Source of the DNA: Alistipes sp.
Lineage (GTDB): Bacteria; Bacteroidota; Bacteroidia; Bacteroidales; Rikenellaceae
NCBI GenBank assembly: GCA_022511295.1
Contig: JAFLRT010000005.1
Span: forward strand, 1 to 53,082
Reading direction: 5' to 3'
DNA: 53,082 bases
Shown here: positions 32,278 through 41,073 of the stretch, piece by piece
Position numbering within the stretch: position 1 is the first letter of the stretch
Layout of the letters: the number at the start of each line of letters is the position of its first letter
Made by a program: the position numbers and the translations under genes
Notes under the pieces: model-generated
Database searches by the model: none
What the model was told of the DNA's origin: nothing
Seen by the model: the letters and a program-made list of their open reading frames with translations, nothing else

Positions 32278-32940
32278 TTACCATACAACCGGCTCTTCGC
32301 CCCTCTGTTGCAGATATGCGTTCGCCGACGAGAAGTGCCGGCAGCCGAAGAAGCCTCTGTATGCCGATAGCGGCGATGGGTGTACAGCCTTCAGTATAAG
32401 GTTGCGCGCGGGGTCGGCTATGGCACCCTTGCGCTGCGCATAACTGCCCCACAACATATATACTATGCCCTCCTTGCGCTCGGCGATGGCCCGCACGACG
32501 GCATCGGTAAAGGTCTCCCACCCCTGTCCTGCGTGCGACGCCGCCTCGTGTTCGCGTACCGTGAGAACGGCGTTGAGCAGCAGCACGCCCTGCTCGGCCC
32601 AGCGGTCGAGATTTCCGGATAGGGGTATTGCTGCGCCCGTGTCGTCCTGCACCTCTTTGAATATATTTTGCAGCGACGGCGGAAACGGCACTCCGTCGCC
32701 AACGGAGAAGCACAAGCCGTTCGCCTGCCCGGGACCGTGATACGGGTCCTGACCTATAATAACCACCTTGAGCCTTGAAAAAGGACACTTGTCGAATGCG
32801 CGGAAGATATTCGAGCCGCGCGGATAGATGCGACGCGCAGCATACTCATCGCGTACAAATGATACAAGTCTCTCGAAATATGGCTTTTCAAATTCGGGTG
32901 CGAGTATCTCGCGCCAGTCATCGGCTATTTTGACATTCAT
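32278..32940 (-). CDS. ung: Uracil-DNA glycosylase
   Basis: 220 residues from the ATG at 32940 (MNVKIADDWREIL). It removes uracil from DNA in base excision repair. The catalytic loop GQDPYHGPGQANGL (Asp65, His68), LLLNAVLTVREHEAASH and the DNA-intercalating HPSPLSAYRGFFGC loop are all present. A start 54 bases earlier (32994) is possible but adds residues not expected in the family. It is divergent from metK. Confidence 0.95.
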   Translation of the reverse strand: MNVKIADDWREILAPEFEKPYFERLVSFVRDEYAARRIYPRGSNIFRAFDKCPFSRLKVVIIGQDPYHGPGQANGLCFSVGDGVPFPPSLQNIFKEVQDDTGAAIPLSGNLDRWAEQGVLLLNAVLTVREHEAASHAGQGWETFTDAVVRAIAERKEGIVYMLWGSYAQRKGAIADPARNLILKAVHPSPLSAYRGFFGCRHFSSANAYLQQRGEEPVVW

Positions 32941-32976
32941 AATGAGAGTCGAATTTTGCGTAAATATAGCGAAAAA

Positions 32977-33008
32977 TTTGGATATCCGGGCCATATTCCA
33001 TATCTTTG
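32977..33008 (+). promoter_or_regulatory. metK promoter
   Basis: TTTG (32977-32980), 20 bases, TATCTTTG (33001-33008). A full consensus match. The start near 33014 places the riboswitch at the very beginning of the mRNA. Confidence 0.75.
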
Positions 33009-33033
33009 CACACCCGTTGAGGAAAAAACGGGC

Positions 33034-33087
33034 TATGTGGAGGGATTTGGACTGATTGCAACCACAATAAAAAACTGCTAAAACAGC
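33034..33087 (+). promoter_or_regulatory. SAM-II riboswitch (SAM_alpha) in the metK leader
   Basis: TGTGG (33036-33040) pairs with CCACA (33062-33066). Between them are GATTTGGACTGATTGCAA; after the stem come an A-rich linker and GCTAAAA (33077-33083). The invariant parts of the SAM-II class (GTGG, GATTTG, TTGCAnCCAC, A-tract, GCTAAA) are all present in order. SAM-II is an H-type pseudoknot that binds S-adenosylmethionine, so metK, which makes SAM, should be shut down when SAM is plentiful. The start codon is about 70 bases further on, longer than the usual spacing, so the output may not be simple masking of the ribosome-binding site. Confidence 0.85.
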
Positions 33088-33157
33088 ACTCTTTTATTCC
33101 GGTCAAACATCCGTCCCCGCACACAAATATAGTTTAACTCTTAAAACATTTTGTGTT

Positions 33158-34408
33158 ATGGGATTTTTATTCACTTCAGAATCTGTCTCCGAAGGACACC
33201 CCGATAAGGTGTCGGACCAGATTTCGGATGCCGTTCTCGACGAGTTTCTCCGTCGCGACGCAAATTCAAAGGTGGCTTGTGAAACGCTCTGCACTACAGG
33301 TCTTGTGGTGGTGGCAGGCGAGGTGCGTTCCGAGGCCTATGTCGATATTCAGGATATAGCCCGCCGCGTGATAGACCGCATAGGCTACAACCGCAGCGAA
33401 TACTGCTTCGATGCCGCTTCGTGCGGTGTTCTGTCGGCTATCCACGAGCAGTCGCAGGATATCAATCAGGGTGTGGAACGCGGCGAGGATGAGTTGCAGG
33501 GCGCGGGCGACCAGGGTATAATGTTCGGTTATGCCTGCAACGAGACACGCGAACTTATGCCTGCAACGCTTATACTTTCGCACGTGATACTCAAAGAACT
33601 TGCGGATATTCGCCGCGAAGGCAAGGTTATGACATACCTCCGTCCCGATGCCAAAAGTCAGGTAACGATAGAGTATGACGATGCTACGCGCCGTCCGCTG
33701 CGCGTGCATACCATCGTCGTATCGACACAGCACGACGAGGAGGTCGAAACGGAGCAGATAAAGACCGATGTGCGCGATATCCTTATACCGCGCGTCAAGG
33801 AGCGTCTGGAGCGTGCCTCCGACCCGCTGGCAGCACTCATAGGCGATGACTATATACTCCACGTGAATCCTACGGGCAAGTTTGTCATAGGCGGCCCGCA
33901 CGGAGACACGGGGCTTACGGGTCGTAAGATAATTGTAGATACTTATGGAGGCAGAGGCGCTCACGGCGGCGGCGCATTCTCGGGCAAAGACTCGTCGAAG
34001 GTAGACCGCTCGGCGGCATACGCGGCGCGGCACATTGCAAAGAATATGGTTGCGGCGGGTATCGCCGATGAGGTGTTGGTGCAGATATCATACGCCATAG
34101 GTATAGCGCAGCCGCTCTCGGTATTCATCGACACCTGCGGCACGTCGCATGTGAAGTTGAGCGACGGCGAGATAGCAGAGCGAGTGTCGCGTCTGTTCGA
34201 CCTGCGCCCTGCAAGCATTATCAGGGAGTTCGGTCTCAAGAACCCTATTTTCGAGGCGACGGCGGCCTACGGACACTTCGGTCGCAGACCATACAGGCAG
34301 ACGGTGGAGATGCTGCGCGGAGGTGTGCGGACACGCGAGGAGGTCGAGTTCTTCGGCTGGGAGAGGCTCGATGCCGTAGATATGCTCAAGAGAGAGTTTT
34401 CGTTGTAG
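33158..34408 (+). CDS. metK: S-adenosylmethionine synthetase
   Basis: 416 residues. It makes SAM from methionine and [24 protein letters not shown] opens the protein, [12 protein letters not shown] is the ATP-binding hexapeptide region, and [25 protein letters not shown] is the phosphate-binding loop with the catalytic Lys. The length and the C-terminal FGRRP are normal for Bacteroidota. Expression is likely controlled by the SAM-II element in its leader. It is monocistronic, with a terminator shared with the convergent tkt gene. Confidence 0.97.
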   Translation: MGFLFTSESVSEGHPDKVSDQISDAVLDEFLRRDANSKVACETLCTTGLVVVAGEVRSEAYVDIQDIARRVIDRIGYNRSEYCFDAASCGVLSAIHEQSQDINQGVERGEDELQGAGDQGIMFGYACNETRELMPATLILSHVILKELADIRREGKVMTYLRPDAKSQVTIEYDDATRRPLRVHTIVVSTQHDEEVETEQIKTDVRDILIPRVKERLERASDPLAALIGDDYILHVNPTGKFVIGGPHGDTGLTGRKIIVDTYGGRGAHGGGAFSGKDSSKVDRSAAYAARHIAKNMVAAGIADEVLVQISYAIGIAQPLSVFIDTCGTSHVKLSDGEIAERVSRLFDLRPASIIREFGLKNPIFEATAAYGHFGRRPYRQTVEMLRGGVRTREEVEFFGWERLDAVDMLKREFSL

Positions 34409-34434
34409 TAGATTACCTCTTTTAATCAATTATT

Positions 34435-34485
34435 CGCCGCCCCTGCCCCACCCCTTGGGGGCGGCGCAGCACCTCAAAGAGGTGC
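34435..34485. repeat. Composite palindromic repeat, copy 1
   Basis: Read on the minus strand: TGCACCTC-TTT-GAGGTGCT, then GCGCCGCCCCC ... GGGGCGGCG. The same two-part element occurs at 50146-50206 and 52826-52874. Here it lies between the convergent metK and tkt genes. Confidence 0.75.
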
Positions 34486-34492
34486 ATAAAAC

Positions 34493-34522
34493 AAGAGATT
34501 AGCAGTATTCTGCTAATCTCTT
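34493..34522. terminator. Two-way terminator of metK and tkt
   Basis: AAGAGATTAGCAG-TATT-CTGCTAATCTCTT, a perfect 13-base stem. The minus strand continues with GTTTTATG; the plus strand with ACTATTATAT. Confidence 0.82.
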
Positions 34523-34585
34523 ACTATTATATATGTATATTGCCGTTTCGCTTTTCTCTTTCCGGTGCCGTTTGCCTTTGCCGCT

Positions 34586-36619
34586 CTACTTGTTAAGCAT
34601 AGCCTTCACCTCGCGGCAGACCGTTTCGCCGTTGTATCCGAACTTCTCATCAAGCACCTTGTATGGTGCCGAATATCCGAAGTGGTTAAGGCCGTGTATG
34701 GTACCGCCGGCACCCACAAGCGGGAGAAGCGTTACGGCCAGACCCGACGTAAGACCATAGCGCGCAATGCCTTCGGGCAATATGCTCTCCTGATAGGATT
34801 TGGGCTGGTCGCGGAACAGACCCTCGCTCGGCACACTCACCACACGCACGTTGATTCCCTCCTGCTTCAGAAGTGCGGCCCCGTCGACGAGCGTCGAAAC
34901 CTCCGACCCCGAAGCAATCATAACAACCGCAGGCTTGGCCGCATCGACAACAGTATAGGCGCCCTTCAGCAGTTGCATGGCTTCTTCGCGGCGGTTGTAC
35001 CCGAGAGCCGGCAGACTCTTTATATTCTGTCGCGAGAGAATCAGGGCCACAGGGCGATGCTCCTCGACGGCTATTTTCCATGCAGCAACGGTCTCCTCGC
35101 CGTCGGCAGGACGCAGAACGACCATCGACCTCTCGCCGTGATGGTTGTGCAGATGCTCCATAAGACGTATTTGCGCCTCCTGCTCGACAGGTTGATGCGT
35201 GGGACCGTCCTCGCCTACGCGGAACGAATCGTGTGTCCATATATATATGACATGCAGGCGCATAAGTGCCGAGAGACGTATCGCGGGCTTCATATAGTCC
35301 GAGAAGACGAAGAATGTACCGCAGGCGGGCAACACTCCTCCGTGCAGCGCCATGCCGTTCATAATACAGGCCATCGTCAGTTCCGAGACGCCTGCCTGAA
35401 GGAACCTGCCGCTGAAATCGCCGCGCGTCATGGCCTTTGTCTTTTTAAGAAAGCCGTCTGTCTTGTCCGAGTTGCTCAAATCGGCCGAGGCGACAATCAT
35501 ATTCTCTATCTTTCCGGCAAAGTATCCGAGCATGGCCGATGATGCTGCGCGCGTAGCCGAATCGGGTTTAATCTCAATGGAGCCGTAATCGAGGTCCGGC
35601 AGTTCTCCCGAGAGGAAGGTGTCGAGTTTACGTGCCGCCTCGCGGTTTTCGTCGCGCCACTTCGCCTCCTCCTCGCGGCGGCGGCGTATGATGCCGCGCA
35701 GTTCCTCGCGACGGGCATTGTAAATCTCTGTACTCTCGCGGAAAATACGGAAGGGGTCGTCGGACTCACCGCCAAGGTTGTTTACCGTCGCGGCATAGTC
35801 GGCACCCGCAGCCGATAGAGGTTGTCCGTGAGTTGACACCTTATTCTCGAAACTGCTGCCATCGGCAGCCACTGCCCCTTTGCCCATAACCGTATGCCCG
35901 ATGATAAGCGTCGGACGTTCACGCTCGGCGATGGCCGTATCGAGCGCTGTGCGTATCTGTTCCACGTCGTTGCCGTCTATTTCGGTAACGGCCCATCCCC
36001 ACGCACGGTATTTCATCGCCACATCCTCGGTATCCACTTCGTCCACGTGTGTCGATAACTGGACATTGTTGGCGTCGTAGAACATGATGACGTTGTGCAG
36101 ACCCAGATTGCCTGCTATACGTCCCACGCCTTGCGACACCTCCTCCTGGACGGCTCCGTCCGAGATATAGATGTAGGTCTTGTGCTGGAGCCACTCACCG
36201 AAACGTGCTGCAAGGAAACGCTCGGCAATGGCAGCGCCCACACCCATAGCATGACCCTGCCCCAACGGACCCGATGCATTTTCTATGCCGTGCAGAACAT
36301 CGACTTCGGGATGCCCGGGCGTGATGCTGCCCCATTGACGGAACGAGCGAAGGTCATCGAGCGTATAACACCCTGCCAGAGTCAGTACCGAGTAGAGCAT
36401 CGGCGACATATGACCCGGGTCGAGGAAGAAACGGTCCCGGAACGGATAGCGCATATCGTCGGGGTCGTAACGCAGGTACTCCGTAAAGAGTACGTTTACG
36501 AAATCGGCACCTCCCATAGCCCCTCCCGGATGCCCTGATGAGGCACGCTCGACCATAGATGCCGCCAATATGCGGATATTGTCCGCTGCTCGTTTAAGTT
36601 TGGTTTTGTCTGCTTTCAT
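34586..36619 (-). CDS. tkt: Transketolase
   Basis: 677 residues, full length. Thiamine diphosphate-dependent transfer of two-carbon ketol units in the non-oxidative pentose phosphate pathway. The N-terminal domain has SSGHPGGAMGGADF, HGIENASGPLGQG and the ThDP/Mg site ISDGAVQEEVSQG. This last replaces the textbook GDG-x-MEG form; I believe SDG-VQEE is the usual Bacteroidales variant. The pyrimidine domain has TGTFF-like CGTFFVFSDYMKPAIRLSAL and THDSFRVGEDGPTHQPVE, and the C-terminal domain has ASGSEVSTLVDGA. It is transcribed from its own promoter just downstream of clpX. Confidence 0.95.
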   Translation of the reverse strand: MKADKTKLKRAADNIRILAASMVERASSGHPGGAMGGADFVNVLFTEYLRYDPDDMRYPFRDRFFLDPGHMSPMLYSVLTLAGCYTLDDLRSFRQWGSITPGHPEVDVLHGIENASGPLGQGHAMGVGAAIAERFLAARFGEWLQHKTYIYISDGAVQEEVSQGVGRIAGNLGLHNVIMFYDANNVQLSTHVDEVDTEDVAMKYRAWGWAVTEIDGNDVEQIRTALDTAIAERERPTLIIGHTVMGKGAVAADGSSFENKVSTHGQPLSAAGADYAATVNNLGGESDDPFRIFRESTEIYNARREELRGIIRRRREEEAKWRDENREAARKLDTFLSGELPDLDYGSIEIKPDSATRAASSAMLGYFAGKIENMIVASADLSNSDKTDGFLKKTKAMTRGDFSGRFLQAGVSELTMACIMNGMALHGGVLPACGTFFVFSDYMKPAIRLSALMRLHVIYIWTHDSFRVGEDGPTHQPVEQEAQIRLMEHLHNHHGERSMVVLRPADGEETVAAWKIAVEEHRPVALILSRQNIKSLPALGYNRREEAMQLLKGAYTVVDAAKPAVVMIASGSEVSTLVDGAALLKQEGINVRVVSVPSEGLFRDQPKSYQESILPEGIARYGLTSGLAVTLLPLVGAGGTIHGLNHFGYSAPYKVLDEKFGYNGETVCREVKAMLNK

Positions 36620-36698
36620 ATTTGTCGGATACGTTTATGCAAAATCGGTTTTTCGCTCGCCTCGATGAGTTTCACACCCGAAGCGGGTATACGGTATA

Positions 36699-36706
36699 CA
36701 AAGATA
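36699..36706 (-). promoter_or_regulatory. tkt promoter -7 box
   Basis: TATCTTTG on the minus strand, only 11 bases after the clpX stop. The leader of about 70 nt carries a small ACCCG-CTT-CGGGT hairpin (36677-36689). The -33 position falls inside the clpX 3' end and is not clear. Confidence 0.6.
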
Positions 36707-36716
36707 CTCTTTTTTC

Positions 36717-38024
36717 CTAAACAACCTGTTTCAGCGGCGAAGAAAGATTGTGTTCGCTCTTTTGCCGCGCATAGTCGAGCGTTACGGTAAAACTGCGCTT
36801 GCCTGACGAAGGCACCTCGAACATCGTATCGGTCATTATACGCTCGCAAATCGAGCGCAGACCGCGCGCACCGAGTTTGAACTCCAATGCCTTGTCTACA
36901 ATGTAGTCCAGCACCTCCGGCTCGAACTCCAGACGCACGCCGTCCATCTCGAACAGACGCTGATACTGACGTATAACGGCATTTTTAGGCTCGGTAAGTA
37001 TCGAGCGCAGAGCATCGCGCGAGAGGGCGTCCATGTGCGTCAGCACCGGCAGACGTCCCACGAGTTCGGGTATTAGACCGAAGGACTTAACATCCTGCGG
37101 CATAACGTATTGCATAAGGTTGTTGCGGTCTACGGTACTCATGCTCTGACGGCCGAAGCCCAGCGCACGGGTATTGAGACGCTGCGCTATCCTCTTCTCG
37201 ATACCGTCGAATGCGCCTCCGCAGATAAAGAGTATATTTTTGGTGTTTACGCGTATGAACTCCTGCTCGGGGTGCTTGCGGCCACCCTTGGGCGGCACAT
37301 TCACCACCGTACCCTCGAGGAGTTTGAGCAGTGCCTGCTGCACACCCTCGCCCGACACGTCGCGCGTGATGCTCGGGTTGTCGTTTTTGCGTGCAATCTT
37401 GTCTATCTCGTCGATGAAAACTATACCCTTCTCCGCCGCTTCGAGATTGTAGTCGGCAACCTGAAGCAGACGCGAGAGAATACTCTCCACATCCTCACCG
37501 ACATAACCGGCTTCGGTCAGCACCGTAGCATCAACTATCGTGAAGGGGACTTTCAGCAGACGCGCTATGGTACGGGCTATAAGTGTCTTGCCCGTGCCGG
37601 TGGGACCGATGAGAAGTATATTGGATTTGTCTATCTCGACATCGTCCCTCCCCGACTCGTTGCACAGCAGACGCTTGTAGTGGTTGTAGACGGCTACCGA
37701 GATAAAGCGTTTAGCCCTCTCCTGTCCTATGACGTAACTGTCCAAAAACTCCTTTATCTGTACCGGCCGCAACAATTCGTCCATCGTGTGCGGCGGCGAG
37801 AAGGTGTTTTTCCCGTGCTGTCCGGCTTTACGCTCTTCGGCGATGATACCGCTCTGGACAAGCATACGGTAACCCTCGGTAATGCAGTTGTTGCATATAT
37901 TGAGACGGTGGTCGCCGCTGGTCAGAAGCAACTCCACGTCGGTACGGCGTGCGCCGCAGAAACCGCAGCACTCCTTTTCGGAGTGTCCGTCCTTGTTGTT
38001 CTTATTGTTTTTGTTGTCAGCCAT
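36717..38024 (-). CDS. clpX: ATP-dependent protease unfoldase ClpX
   Basis: 435 residues. A zinc-binding N-domain (CGFCGARR ... CNNCI, about residues 20-48) is followed by the AAA+ module with Walker [15 protein letters not shown] (about 138), the pore loop [10 protein letters not shown], Walker [12 protein letters not shown], the RKH loop region [10 protein letters not shown] and the ClpP-docking loop LGFGRQ. It unfolds tagged proteins and feeds them to ClpP. The start overlaps the clpP stop by eight bases, so subunit supply is coupled. Confidence 0.96.
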   Translation of the reverse strand: MADNKNNKNNKDGHSEKECCGFCGARRTDVELLLTSGDHRLNICNNCITEGYRMLVQSGIIAEERKAGQHGKNTFSPPHTMDELLRPVQIKEFLDSYVIGQERAKRFISVAVYNHYKRLLCNESGRDDVEIDKSNILLIGPTGTGKTLIARTIARLLKVPFTIVDATVLTEAGYVGEDVESILSRLLQVADYNLEAAEKGIVFIDEIDKIARKNDNPSITRDVSGEGVQQALLKLLEGTVVNVPPKGGRKHPEQEFIRVNTKNILFICGGAFDGIEKRIAQRLNTRALGFGRQSMSTVDRNNLMQYVMPQDVKSFGLIPELVGRLPVLTHMDALSRDALRSILTEPKNAVIRQYQRLFEMDGVRLEFEPEVLDYIVDKALEFKLGARGLRSICERIMTDTMFEVPSSGKRSFTVTLDYARQKSEHNLSSPLKQVV

Positions 38025-38694
38025 TGTTGCGTTTGGTTAAGACGGTATCGATAAGTCCGTATCCGCGTGCCTCCTCGGCCGAAAACCAGTGGTCGCGGTC
38101 TGCATCGCGTTCAATCTGCTCTATCGGAACGCCAGTATGCTCCGAGAGTATGAGATAGAGTTCGTGTTTTATACGGATTATCTCGCGCGCCGTGATTTCG
38201 ATATCCGATGCCTGTCCGTGCGCACCGCCCAACGGCTGGTGTATCATCACTCTCGAGTGCGGCAGCGCCGAGCGTTTGCCGGCAGCGCCGGCAGCCAGCA
38301 GTACGGCACCCATCGAGGCTGCCATGCCGGTGCAGATGGTGGCAACGTCGCAGTTCACAAGTTGCATAGTGTCGTATATGCCGAGTCCTGCCGAGACCAC
38401 ACCGCCCGGAGAGTTGATGTAAATCTGTATATCCTTCTCTGCGTCGGCCGATTCCAGAAAAAGCAACTGGGCCTGTATGATGTTGGCCACGTCATCGTCT
38501 ATGGGCGCGCCCATAAATATTATGCGGTCCATCATCAGACGCGAAAAGACATCCATCGTGGCTATGTTGAGTTGGCGCTCCTCGATAATCGTAGGCGAGA
38601 CGTATGCCGCGCGAACCGATGCGGCGTAGTCATGCAGCACCATACTGTTGATGCCGCAATATCCGTGTGCGTACTTTTCAAACCTGTTGTCCAT
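38017..38694 (-). CDS. clpP: ATP-dependent Clp protease proteolytic subunit
   Basis: 225 residues. The catalytic Ser127 lies in GMAASMGA and His152 in [23 protein letters not shown] is the substrate-strand region. The N-terminal 35 residues before [11 protein letters not shown] are somewhat longer than in E. coli and may include a propeptide, as in other Bacteroidales. It forms the proteolytic barrel for ClpX. It lies between tig and clpX, the common order tig-clpP-clpX. A weak AGACTTTG box 20 bases upstream may give it extra transcription. Confidence 0.96.
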   Translation of the reverse strand: MDNRFEKYAHGYCGINSMVLHDYAASVRAAYVSPTIIEERQLNIATMDVFSRLMMDRIIFMGAPIDDDVANIIQAQLLFLESADAEKDIQIYINSPGGVVSAGLGIYDTMQLVNCDVATICTGMAASMGAVLLAAGAAGKRSALPHSRVMIHQPLGGAHGQASDIEITAREIIRIKHELYLILSEHTGVPIEQIERDADRDHWFSAEEARGYGLIDTVLTKRNNG

Positions 38695-38767
38695 AATTAC
38701 TCTCTTTTTGATTCAAAGTCTTGGCGCTATGCTTCACCTCATTGCGGTGCCGCGCCATTACAAAAAA

Positions 38768-38811
38768 CAAACTCTGCACGTCGGTTGCAAAAACCGCTCC
38801 CGCAGAGTTTG
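38768..38811 (-). terminator. Terminator between tig and clpP
   Basis: Minus strand: CAAACTCTGC, an inner CGGTT/AACCG stem, then GCAGAGTTTG running straight into GTTTTTTG. The strength suggests that part of the tig transcripts stop before clpP. Confidence 0.8.
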
Positions 38812-38838
38812 AAGAGTTTGTTTTTCCTACTTAAAAAC

Positions 38839-40164
38839 CTAAATCGTCTTGGCCAATGCCGCGAAATCTTCTGCGGAGATAACCTTTTCTGCAACCTTTA
38901 TTTTCGACTTGACGCTCTCGACGACTTTCTGTTCGTAGAGTTTTTCGTAAATCTTTTGCGACTGCTGTTTGTCGTCCAAAAGACGTTTGGCGAAGTTCTC
39001 TACCATCTCTGCGGGTGCCGACGGCATACCGTACTGCACGAACTGCGCTGCAGCGAACTTGCGAGCCTCCTCGGCAGCCTCTTCGGTCGTAACATTCAGA
39101 CCCTCGCTCTGTATAAAGTGCTTCTGGAGGTAGTTCCATGAGAACATCTTTACGAACTGGTCGAAATCCTTTTCGATATCTTCCTTCGAGAACTTACCCT
39201 CGTTGATGACATAGAGCCAGCGCTTGAGGAACTCTGTCGGCATCTCCAGAGCGGCCTTCTCCAGAAGATAGTCGCGCAACTGGAGGGTAAAGAGATAGTC
39301 GCTCTCGCGTGCGAGTTCTGCGCTTATCTCCTCATCCACGAACTTGTCCAGGCCTGCCGCATCGGTAATATTGCCCTCGGGGAACGCCATTTTGAAGAAC
39401 TCGTCGTTAAGTTCAGGATTGGCGAACTTGCGTATCTTGGTTATCTCGAGCGTGAAGTTCGGGTCGATACCTTCAAGTTCCTCCTCCTTGAGATGGAGAG
39501 CCGCAGCGCGCTGCGTGGGGTTTTTGTAAAGTTCGTTTACATTGACGGCAGTCTTGTAGCCGACCTTCTTGCCGATGAAGGGCTTGCGCTCCTCATCGCT
39601 CATGGAGATAAGACCAACATAAGCATCTTCGGAGTGAATGGTGCCGTTGTCGAGCGTTACGCTCAGAGCCTCGTCCCTGGTAACCTTGTCGGCGTCGGCC
39701 ATATGACCGTAGCGACGCAGCCAGTTGTCCAGGTAGTCGTTGTGCATCTTCTTGTCTATCTTGATTTTGTTGTATACGACCTTGTCTTTTGCCGTGAGTT
39801 CGAGGTTTACCTCTGGCGCCTCGCCTATCTCGAAGACAAACTCGAACTCGGTGCCGTTGTCGAAGTCGAAATCGCCCTGCTCGTCCGATGGTATCACATC
39901 GCCTACATAGTCTATCTTCTGCTCGGCCAGATAATTGAATGCCGATTCGGATGCTATGCGATACGACTGTTCGGCAAGCACACCTTTGCCGTACATCTTC
40001 TTGACAATGCCCATAGGCACCATACCCGGACGGAAACCGGGAATATTGGCTTTGCGGCGGTAGTCGCGCAAGACCTTGTCGACGCTCTGACCGTAGTCCG
40101 AGGCATCGACCGTAACACGAATCAGAGATGCGTGTCCTTCTCTTTGTTCTCTAACAACTTTCAT
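38839..40164 (-). CDS. tig: Trigger factor-like ribosome-associated chaperone
   Basis: 441 residues from the ATG at 40164 (MKVVREQREGHASLIRVTV). The N-terminal ribosome-binding domain has the variant signature IPGFRPGMVPMGIVKKMYG (classical GFRxGxxP). A PPIase-like middle (about 155-240) and a long helical C-terminal arm domain follow. It shelters nascent chains at the ribosome exit. The PPIase region is divergent from the FKBP consensus, as usual in Bacteroidota. Upstream in-frame ATG at 40212 lies before the promoter start and is rejected. Confidence 0.92.
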   Translation of the reverse strand: MKVVREQREGHASLIRVTVDASDYGQSVDKVLRDYRRKANIPGFRPGMVPMGIVKKMYGKGVLAEQSYRIASESAFNYLAEQKIDYVGDVIPSDEQGDFDFDNGTEFEFVFEIGEAPEVNLELTAKDKVVYNKIKIDKKMHNDYLDNWLRRYGHMADADKVTRDEALSVTLDNGTIHSEDAYVGLISMSDEERKPFIGKKVGYKTAVNVNELYKNPTQRAAALHLKEEELEGIDPNFTLEITKIRKFANPELNDEFFKMAFPEGNITDAAGLDKFVDEEISAELARESDYLFTLQLRDYLLEKAALEMPTEFLKRWLYVINEGKFSKEDIEKDFDQFVKMFSWNYLQKHFIQSEGLNVTTEEAAEEARKFAAAQFVQYGMPSAPAEMVENFAKRLLDDKQQSQKIYEKLYEQKVVESVKSKIKVAEKVISAEDFAALAKTI

Positions 40165-40200
40165 ATTTGGTTTTTTGCTTTGTAATCCTGTTTCGGAGCG

Positions 40201-40233
40201 CAAAGATAACAAATTTAATTCGGATAATACAAA
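40201..40233 (-). promoter_or_regulatory. tig promoter
   Basis: Minus strand: TTTG (40233-40230), 21 bases, TATCTTTG (40208-40201). Predicted start near 40194 with a 30-nt leader. Confidence 0.7.
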
Positions 40234-40251
40234 ATATTCACAATTATAATG

Positions 40252-40259
40252 TACCTTTG
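40252..40259 (+). promoter_or_regulatory. Promoter -7 box of the glutaminyl cyclase-metH operon
   Basis: TACCTTTG, 11 bases before the ATG at 40270, so the leader would be only a few bases. The ATG at 40249 lies upstream of this box and cannot be used from it. Confidence 0.55.
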
Positions 40260-40269
40260 CCTCTGTATT

Positions 40270-41073
40270 ATGAGGAGTAAATTTACGGTTGCTGTTTTTA
40301 TGCTGCTTGCAGCCGGTTGCGGCAGTACGGGCGGCAGAGCCTCTTCGGCTGCCGGTGTGCCGGAGCAGACTTCAGACCCTGTATATTACACATACAGGGT
40401 CAAGGCGGTCTATCCCCATGCTGTGGACAGTTATACGCAGGGATTGCAATATGCCGACGGATATATGTGGGAGGGTACGGGCATGAAAGGCGAGTCGCGT
40501 CTGCTGCGAACCGACCTTCAGTCCGGCGTTAGCGAGGTGATATATGCTCTGCCGAGTCGATTTTTCGGTGAGGGTATAGCGCTGCTTGGCGACAGGATAT
40601 ACCAACTCACATGGGAGGAGGGTACAGCCTTTGTCTACGACCGCAGTACGCTGCGCAAAACCGGCGAACTCTACTATAACGGTGAGGGTTGGGGTCTGGC
40701 GACGGACGGCGGGAAACTATATATGACCGACGGTACGAACCATATATATCGTCTTAATCCTGACACTTTTGAGCGTGAGGGGACGATATCGGTTACGCTT
40801 AAGGGGCAGCCGGTGCATTATCTCAACGAGATAGAGTGGATTGATGGTCATATCTGGGCCAATGTATACCTTACCGATACGATTGTGATAATCGACCCCT
40901 CGACGGGTCGGGTTACCGGAGTGATAGACCTTGGCGGTCTGTTGCCGAAGGAGGAGTATACGCCGCAGACCGATGTGCTTAACGGGATAGCATACGATGC
41001 TGACGGAAAACGCATATTCGTTACAGGTAAGAATTGGAGTGGGCTTTTTGAAATAGAGATTGTTGAGCGTTGA
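40270..41073 (+). CDS. Glutaminyl-peptide cyclotransferase, lipoprotein
   Basis: 267 residues. The signal MRSKFTVAVFMLLAAG ends at a lipobox Cys (LAAGC). The mature protein matches the plant/bacterial-type glutamine cyclotransferase family (a five-bladed propeller): YPHAVDSYTQGLQYADGYMW, GEGIALLGDRIYQLTWEEG, GEGWGLATDGGKLYMTDGT, LNEIEWIDGHIWANVYLTD and DVLNGIAYDADGKRIFVTGK. It turns N-terminal Gln of exported proteins into pyroglutamate; in Bacteroidota many secreted proteins start with Gln after signal cleavage. Its TGA overlaps the TTG start of metH. Confidence 0.9.
   Translation: MRSKFTVAVFMLLAAGCGSTGGRASSAAGVPEQTSDPVYYTYRVKAVYPHAVDSYTQGLQYADGYMWEGTGMKGESRLLRTDLQSGVSEVIYALPSRFFGEGIALLGDRIYQLTWEEGTAFVYDRSTLRKTGELYYNGEGWGLATDGGKLYMTDGTNHIYRLNPDTFEREGTISVTLKGQPVHYLNEIEWIDGHIWANVYLTDTIVIIDPSTGRVTGVIDLGGLLPKEEYTPQTDVLNGIAYDADGKRIFVTGKNWSGLFEIEIVER

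Noticed and set aside
34586..36619. Transketolase possibly inactive because the ThDP motif reads ISDGAVQEE
   Set aside because: From memory the same form is usual in Bacteroidales transketolases, and all other catalytic blocks are present.
40249..40269. Upstream ATG (40249) as start of the glutaminyl cyclase
   Set aside because: It lies before the predicted promoter box and would spoil the lipoprotein signal; ATG 40270 gives a standard signal peptide.
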